In this document: in pieces, positions 58,529 to 64,000 of the stretch
Layout of the letters: the number at the start of each line of letters is the position of its first letter
How positions within the stretch are numbered: the stretch's first letter is position 1
Assembly: GCA_963995505.1 (NCBI GenBank)
Contig: OZ023181.1
Coordinates: forward strand, 3,881,487-3,945,486
Direction of reading: 5' to 3'
Origin: Hypericum androsaemum
Taxonomy: Eukaryota; Streptophyta; Magnoliopsida; Malpighiales; Hypericaceae
Length of the DNA: 64,000 bases
Made by a program: the position numbers and the translations under genes
The notes under the pieces: model-generated
Told to the model about the DNA's origin: nothing
What the model saw: only the letters and a program-made list of their open reading frames with translations
Database searches by the model: none

Positions 58529-61500
58529 ATGGCGGTAATGTGCAAGACCAGGAACGTCATTACAGTAACCGGAAGGGTAATACACGAGGCGTTGAGCTTC
58601 GTTGTCTTCTTGGCCCTCGATCTCCTGGATTTCCTTCTGTGTCTCACGTACAAAGTCGCGGATTTCCTCATCGAGGCCGAGTGGAGGCCGTGTTACTGCT
58701 CGACGGCGAGGGAGGCCATAACAAGCAGCGGGAAGATCTTGGTCTCGGAGCAAGGCGAGTCCAAGATCGTGTGCCTCACTTCCGGGAGCAAGCTCGAGCT
58801 CGAGGAGATCTCGGACACCCTCTACGCGCGCCCCTCGGTCCTGTCCGAGGTCTCGAAGTCTACGGTGAACGAGCTCAACAGGAGGATCAAGGTGGACAGG
58901 ACCGTGGTGCAGTCCGCGGGATGCGAAAAGGCCTACCGGAGAGGCGGTGGGCCGGTTCGGACGTTCACCGTGAGCTCCACCGTGGTGGAGATGCTCCGGG
59001 GGAAGGTGGCTCGTGGGAAGCAGTCGTTGTACCCGATCCCAAGGTGGTCGGATTGCGATTGTAAGGTTTGTACATGTTGGACTACTTCTAGCAAGGAGAG
59101 CCTCTATGTTAGTACTCAAGGGCCCACAGGTAATAAATCGTTATTTTTAGAGTGTGGTGAATTCTCTCTATCAAATTTAATTTTAATTCGGGTTTTTAAC
59201 TTACGTCCACACGTTTTGGGTACTTTGATGGTCAGGCAAGGCAAAAGAGGAGGTGCTATTCATCCACGGGTTCATCTCGTCATCGGCATTTTGGACAGAG
59301 ACCGTGTTCCCAAGCTTCTCCACCGCGGCCAAGTCGACCTATCGGATGTTCGCGGTGGATCTGCTCGGGTTCGGGAGGAGTCCGAAGCCGATGGACTCGC
59401 TCTACACGCTCAAAGACCACGTTGACATGATAGAGAGATCGGTGCTGGAGGCCCACAAGGTCAGATCGTTCCACATTGTGGCACACTCGCTTGGGTGCAT
59501 CCTGGCGCTGGCCCTAGCCGTTAAGCACCCGGGCTCCGTCAAGTCCCTAACCCTCATAGCTCCGGTAAGTTTTTTTTAATATATGATATTTAAAGTCAAT
59601 TATTATTTTCGGATCTTATTTAGCTCCGATAAATATAAGTTCAGGAATTGGTTGCCGGTATTTGGATTGACACAATTAATTACACTTTAAACTTGTTGGT
59701 TGATGGTGATCAGAGGAAACGTTTCTGGGTATTTAAGTGGGGGAGACCTGATGTGTGTGTTTGAGTGTTTCATTATCTGTCGGGCGGAAGGAATTAATTA
59801 GGGGAAGACTTTCTGATGATCTTTGTCTAGGAGCAATTGCAGAGGTGTCCCCCAATTTTTCCGGAATTGCGGATCTTTCCCCGAAAATTTTTACAGTAGT
59901 CTCTTACTTGCAAAGTATGATTTGGCATAGATGAATGGTTATGATTTCAATTTTTTTTGAAAAGTATGTTTCAATATAGATAAATTATTATGATGATATT
60001 AATTTAAATTTAATATGACGCATTAGTTATCAGGAAAGCGTACCAGATAATGTGTAGATGACATACATATACTAGAGGATCATAACAACAAAAAGTTTCG
60101 TCCCATTGTTATTAAAAAAAATGCTTTTTTACTATGCATTGTTGTTCTTGTTTCTCTTTGATTTTACAATCCAATTTATATTGGAAAGACTATTTCTTCA
60201 TGATCATTCTGCATAGAAAAAAATAGAAACAAACACATATATTAAACCATATTAACCCAAATTGAGGGACCAATTTTTCTTATACAAAGAAAGTATACGC
60301 ACGCATGCCTCAAAAAAAAGTACGGTTGATATTTTTTAGTGCTCGAAATTAAAATTTTTATATTTGTATTGGCAGCCTTATTTTCGGGTGCCAAAAGGAG
60401 CCCGGGCAGCGCAGTACGTGTTGAGGAAAGTGGCTCCCCGGAGGCTGTGGCCGTTGATCTCGTTCGGCTCGTCGATCGGGTGCTGGTACGAGCACATCTC
60501 CCGCACCGTCTGTCTGCTCATTGCCAAGAACCACCGCCTCTGGGAATTTCTCACCAAACTCCTCACCAGGAACAGGTAACCTTTTCAATTAATTAATTAA
60601 ATTATCTCTCTGTGTCTGGATTTAATTTTTCTTGTCTAGATTTAATTTCCTTCCTACATTTAATCATCCCACCTCCTATTTAATTCTTCTTGTAGTCTAT
60701 TTCACTGTTTGAAACTAGATAGGCTAATAAAAGCGGCCGAACAACCTTAATTAATTAGTCGGTATTTTGTTCTTCCAAAGCCGCATTTCTCGTTGCACGT
60801 ATCAGTTAATCTGATGCTGGCCACGTTTACCTGCACGAAAATGTTCTGTCTCAAGAAATTGCACGGCTCCGATTTAATTAATTTAGTGATGACATGCGAA
60901 TCTAGAGTTAGATCCCAAAAAAGACGAATGTTCTAATACGATTGTGTATTTACAAAATTTAAATTTGAAACTTTTTTGAAATAGTGGTCCAATGGATGTT
61001 ATTAAATGGACAGAATCTATCTATTTTCGGCAAAGATTTCCTGATCGGCAATTTGTTTGATGTTACTTTGCTAGTATCTTACTGATCGTAATTACCGGAT
61101 ACGCTCCAGCCCCAAAAATTTTATTATCCAATTCTTTTCTTATTGAACCAAAATTAACTATTTCTTTCTCATAATTTTCTTAGTTGCCCATTTTCTTCAA
61201 GTAATCTGAGAAAAAATGACAAAGAAATAGGAAATTAACGGATAGATATTTTTGCTATTACACAAGGTAAGAGAACAATCTGTCACCTTAAAGTAAGACT
61301 GTAAGATGTAGGAATTTTCACAGAATTGGCATTGCTTAGCTTTCCAGTTATTTTTATTTTTATGTGATTGTAAATGCAAACTGGGTAGGCTACCTAAGCC
61401 AATTTAATGTAGGAGGAAGCTGCAATTTCTGATCTGACAAATGATGACAACCTTTGACTAGAAATAGAATTTTCAATACGTGTTGCCCCAGAACCGATGC

Positions 61501-62840
61501 TAATAAGTTGACTATTTTTCTCGCAAGTTAGATAAAAAAAATTAGACAGATAAAATTAAACACTAAGGACAAAGAAGAGACTGACTAAATGAATCTAACG
61601 AATACAAAAGAAATTTTAAAAAAAGTCGTTTATAGCTTATCTAACATTCTCAGAATACACATCATTTATATTATACTTGAATAATTAAAAGTTAAATTTC
61701 GGTATATATGAAAAATTTTGCTAATCAAAAAATTCTAAATTACATTTCCAAAATCAAATAGAGAAGTTTTTTTTTTCCATCGCATATATTAATTCCCTCG
61801 AGCCCCCGTAGATTCGGTAGAAAGCTACTTTCCTACTTCTAAAAACTCACTGAAGGCCAAATTCCATCAAGTCGAAGTCACCAACCCGATGGAGACATTT
61901 GTACTTAATAGACAAATAAATTAATTCGAGAGGTTTGTGATTCTTCCTTTCCTTTCCACCTCCCGAAACCATTTATTGTGGGTCTATTTTATTTTCTGAC
62001 CTTCTGTTTCAAAATTCTGACCCTAACCTCATTAATCGACAAGGACGTGTATCCACTATCCATTGCAAGAATTTAATGCTAAACTTTGCTATATAAAATT
62101 AACCATTGTACATGACATTCCTGCTTTCGGGATTATTTTATCACACCAATAACACAGCATACCTTATAAATTAACTTTATTTTATTAATTTATTAAAGTT
62201 TTTTTTAAAATATCCTAAGTTGGAATGTTGAGACTATCACATTATTAATTACAAATGCGGTAAACATGTTTATAAGTGTTAAAAATCTAATATTATATTC
62301 TTTAAAATTTCGAGTTGAAAATAAAAATTTTAATATTATCAGAGCAAGTTGATATTGTACCCCATTATCAATTGCATGACTCCCTTCATGGTACATCAAG
62401 AAAATGAGAAACTGTAAAAATCTAGTCTGATAAGTTTCATTTCATTAGAGATTACCACAAAAATATTTTACTTCAAATTTATCAATTATTAATTTTGTAA
62501 TTGTTTTCTATATAGGATCAGGACATTCCTGATTGAGGGATTCTTTTGTCACACCCATAACGCAGCATGGCATACGTTACACAACATTATTTTTGGAACC
62601 GCCAGCAAGCTCGACGGCTATCTGGACACCGTCCGCGACCGCCTCAAGTGTCCGGTCACCGTCATCCACGGCCAAGACGACGAGCTAATTCCGGTGGAAT
62701 GTAGCTACAACGTCAGGGAGAAGGTGCCTCGAGCCAATGTCAAGGTGGTCAAGAACAGAGACCATATCACAATTGTTGTTGGAAGGCAGGAGGACTTCGC
62801 TAGGGAATTGGAAGAGATTTGGGGGTCATCGAGTAAATAA
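58529..62840 (+). CDS. BDG: BODYGUARD-like alpha/beta hydrolase (cuticle formation)
   Basis: Four exons (58529-59129, 59236-59564, 60376-60575, 62516-62840) give 484 residues with closing phases. The N-terminus has a hydrophobic stretch (LSFVVFLALDLLDFLLCLTY) followed by EAEWRPCYC. EISDTLYARPS and IPRWSDCDCKVCTCW are further family signatures. The hydrolase core starts with LFIHGFISSSAFWTETVFPS; the nucleophile elbow is AHSLGC, the acid HGQDDELIPVECSY and the histidine RDHITIVVGRQ. The conserved IEGFFCHTHNAAWHTLHNII lies in the lid region. The family (BDG1-5 in Arabidopsis) is required for cuticle and cutin formation and is found in the outer cell wall of the epidermis; the exact substrate is unknown. 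All catalytic residues are present. The last intron (1.94 kb) is long and AT-rich. Which BDG paralogue this corresponds to cannot be decided here. Confidence 0.95.
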
Positions 62841-63638
62841 TGGAAGATGATGAAGATGATTTTGGCGAGAATGGGGCAAATTTAATTAAGATTTGTATTT
62901 TGTTAATTGTTATATATATGGGTATATGGCTGGCCATATATAGCTCTTGGGGTCAGATTATACATTTTTAATTAGACTAGTGTGGGATGTGCAATTTGTA
63001 CTTAAGATTGGCAAATTTAATTTCCCCTAGTTTTTTTTCCTGAAATTAAGAATCCTACCGAGGGCGACGCAAGTATGGATATGTTATAGATTGTTTTTTG
63101 TGCTAATTTTTATACGAAATTGACTTTTTGTAAAATGTTATCAATATTTTTTTTTGAAAAGTAAATGTTATCAGTATTATCTTCTCTATATGAATCAGAC
63201 CCAATCCCAGTATTTTTTTTACAAGTGAATTTTATTCCAATATATTAAAATATACACTCCGTAGCTTTGTTAACATCTAACAGGTAAAATTCGGTGGAAA
63301 CATCCAAACCCAGTACTAAGGTTTTTTCTGCTAAAGCGACATGGGTAAGGCCTGGCCCGAATAAAAGGAGCAGAAGAATTGGAGGACAACCTCAGGAGAT
63401 TAACTGTAGAACCTATATAGTACGTACTATTAAGATGCATAACAAACTATAATTTTATCTGAAGTCGCTAACAATTACATTCAAAATCCTCTACCACGAC
63501 AACTCTTTTCACTAAGTAAAACTTTTTTACTAGATTCCGAACCCTAATTCTAAATTTCAAGTTCAATTCTTCACCACGTTATTTAATTTACCAATTGAGC
63601 CGGGTCTCAAACCCGAAATATTAATTACTAACCAAGTA
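62841..63638. other. Convergent 3' flanks of the BODYGUARD-like and bHLH genes
   Basis: This interval contains the 3' UTR of the hydrolase gene (+) and, near 63638, that of the bHLH gene (-). At 63215-63300 a T-rich start followed by acaagtgaattttattccaa looks like the reversed tail of an old retroposon. No gene is seen. Confidence 0.45.
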
Positions 63639-64000
63639 CTACATCCTCTGGAGGATGGCGTTTGTCACAGCCTCCTCATTATTAAGCCCCGCAACGACCT
63701 TAACCACAACATCAATAATAACCAATTCCCTCACACTTGAAACGCTCGCGTGTATTACAAGCAACCCAAGTTCTCTTAGGGCAGCCATCAACCTCGCCGC
63801 CGGATGGTCCACGTCCGGTGTTCGGACTCGAACGAGGGCTTCGGATCCGACCATCTTCACCTCGATCTCGGTTCCCAACCCACAATCCCAAGAATTGGTT
63901 GTAATTGTACTAGTACTGCTTGGACTTTTGGAATTACTAGAAACAGCCTCTAGTTTGATTTTGAGGGTATGGATCTTGGATTCGAGCTCTTTGATGTAGG
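63639..64000 (-). CDS. C-terminal part of a bHLH transcription factor (MYC2/JAM-like), partial
   Basis: The minus-strand frame enters at the window edge and runs to a TAG stop at 63639-63641, giving ~120 residues. It begins YIKELESKIHTLKIKLE, the end of bHLH helix 2 with leucine-spaced coiled coil. A Ser/Thr-rich linker and then an ACT-like domain follow: GTEIEVKMVGSEALVRVRTP, HPAARLMAALRELGLLVIHA and SVSSVRELVIIDVVVKVVAG. The HPAARLMAAL and HASVS patterns are characteristic of the dimerisation domain of MYC2/bHLH13/JAM-type factors in jasmonate signalling. The basic DNA-binding region lies outside the window, so the subgroup is not certain. Confidence 0.85.
   Translation of the reverse strand, partial: YIKELESKIHTLKIKLEAVSSNSKSPSSTSTITTNSWDCGLGTEIEVKMVGSEALVRVRTPDVDHPAARLMAALRELGLLVIHASVSSVRELVIIDVVVKVVAGLNNEEAVTNAILQRM

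Noticed and set aside
58451..59119. 222-codon minus-strand ORF
   Set aside because: It is the mirror frame of the GC-rich first exon of the BODYGUARD-like gene; His/Arg/Pro-rich composition is typical of a shadow frame.

Overview
The window is nuclear DNA from a flowering plant, most likely a eudicot. Evidence: genes split by many GT-AG introns, AT-rich intergenic DNA, plant-specific families (NIPA-type Mg transporter, PRAF-type PH-RCC1-FYVE-BRX protein, BODYGUARD hydrolase, MYC/JAM-like bHLH), a nuclear tRNA-Arg, and typical plant transposons (Cassandra TRIM, Pack-MULEs, hAT elements, a LINE ORF1). The species cannot be named from sequence alone. Gene models below were built by hand by joining exons at splice sites with phase checks.

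Layout. 1-6.2 kb: the 3' exons of an unrecognised gene, then a nine-exon NIPA-like magnesium transporter (+). 6.7-16 kb: a 1-kb TIR element with GC-rich ends, a tRNA-Arg(ACG), a three-LTR Cassandra-type TRIM carrying 5S-rRNA-like promoter sequence, an LTR-like area with a minisatellite, and no convincing host gene. 16.2-19.0 kb: a three-exon gene (+) for an unusual receptor with an EXORDIUM-like ectodomain, two CUB-like domains, one membrane helix and a probable pseudokinase. 19.8-20.6 kb: a small ROMO1-like mitochondrial membrane protein (-). 20.7-24.4 kb: three adjacent inverted-repeat elements: a Pack-MULE with a captured LEA_2-type exon, a large foldback element, and a TIR element with a nested hAT. 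25.0-31.5 kb: a nine-exon PRAF gene (-). 33.9 kb: an intronless RING-H2 gene (+). 35.1-39.1 kb: a homeodomain gene (-). 41.7-43.0 kb: an intronless GPR107/CAND-type seven-helix membrane protein (-). 43.7-57 kb: repeat territory with an LTR-like region, retroelement remnants, a hAT MITE with perfect 8-bp TSD, a second Pack-MULE with the same terminal family as the first, and an ORF1-only LINE inserted into a SINE-like repeat. 58.5-62.8 kb: a BODYGUARD-like alpha/beta hydrolase (+). 63.6 kb to the end: the 3' end of a MYC/JAM-like bHLH gene (-).

The genes do not form a pathway; they are ordinary dispersed plant genes. The most unusual items are the EXO-CUB-CUB-pseudokinase receptor, the two related gene-capturing MULEs, the tandem TRIM and the nested LINE/SINE structure.
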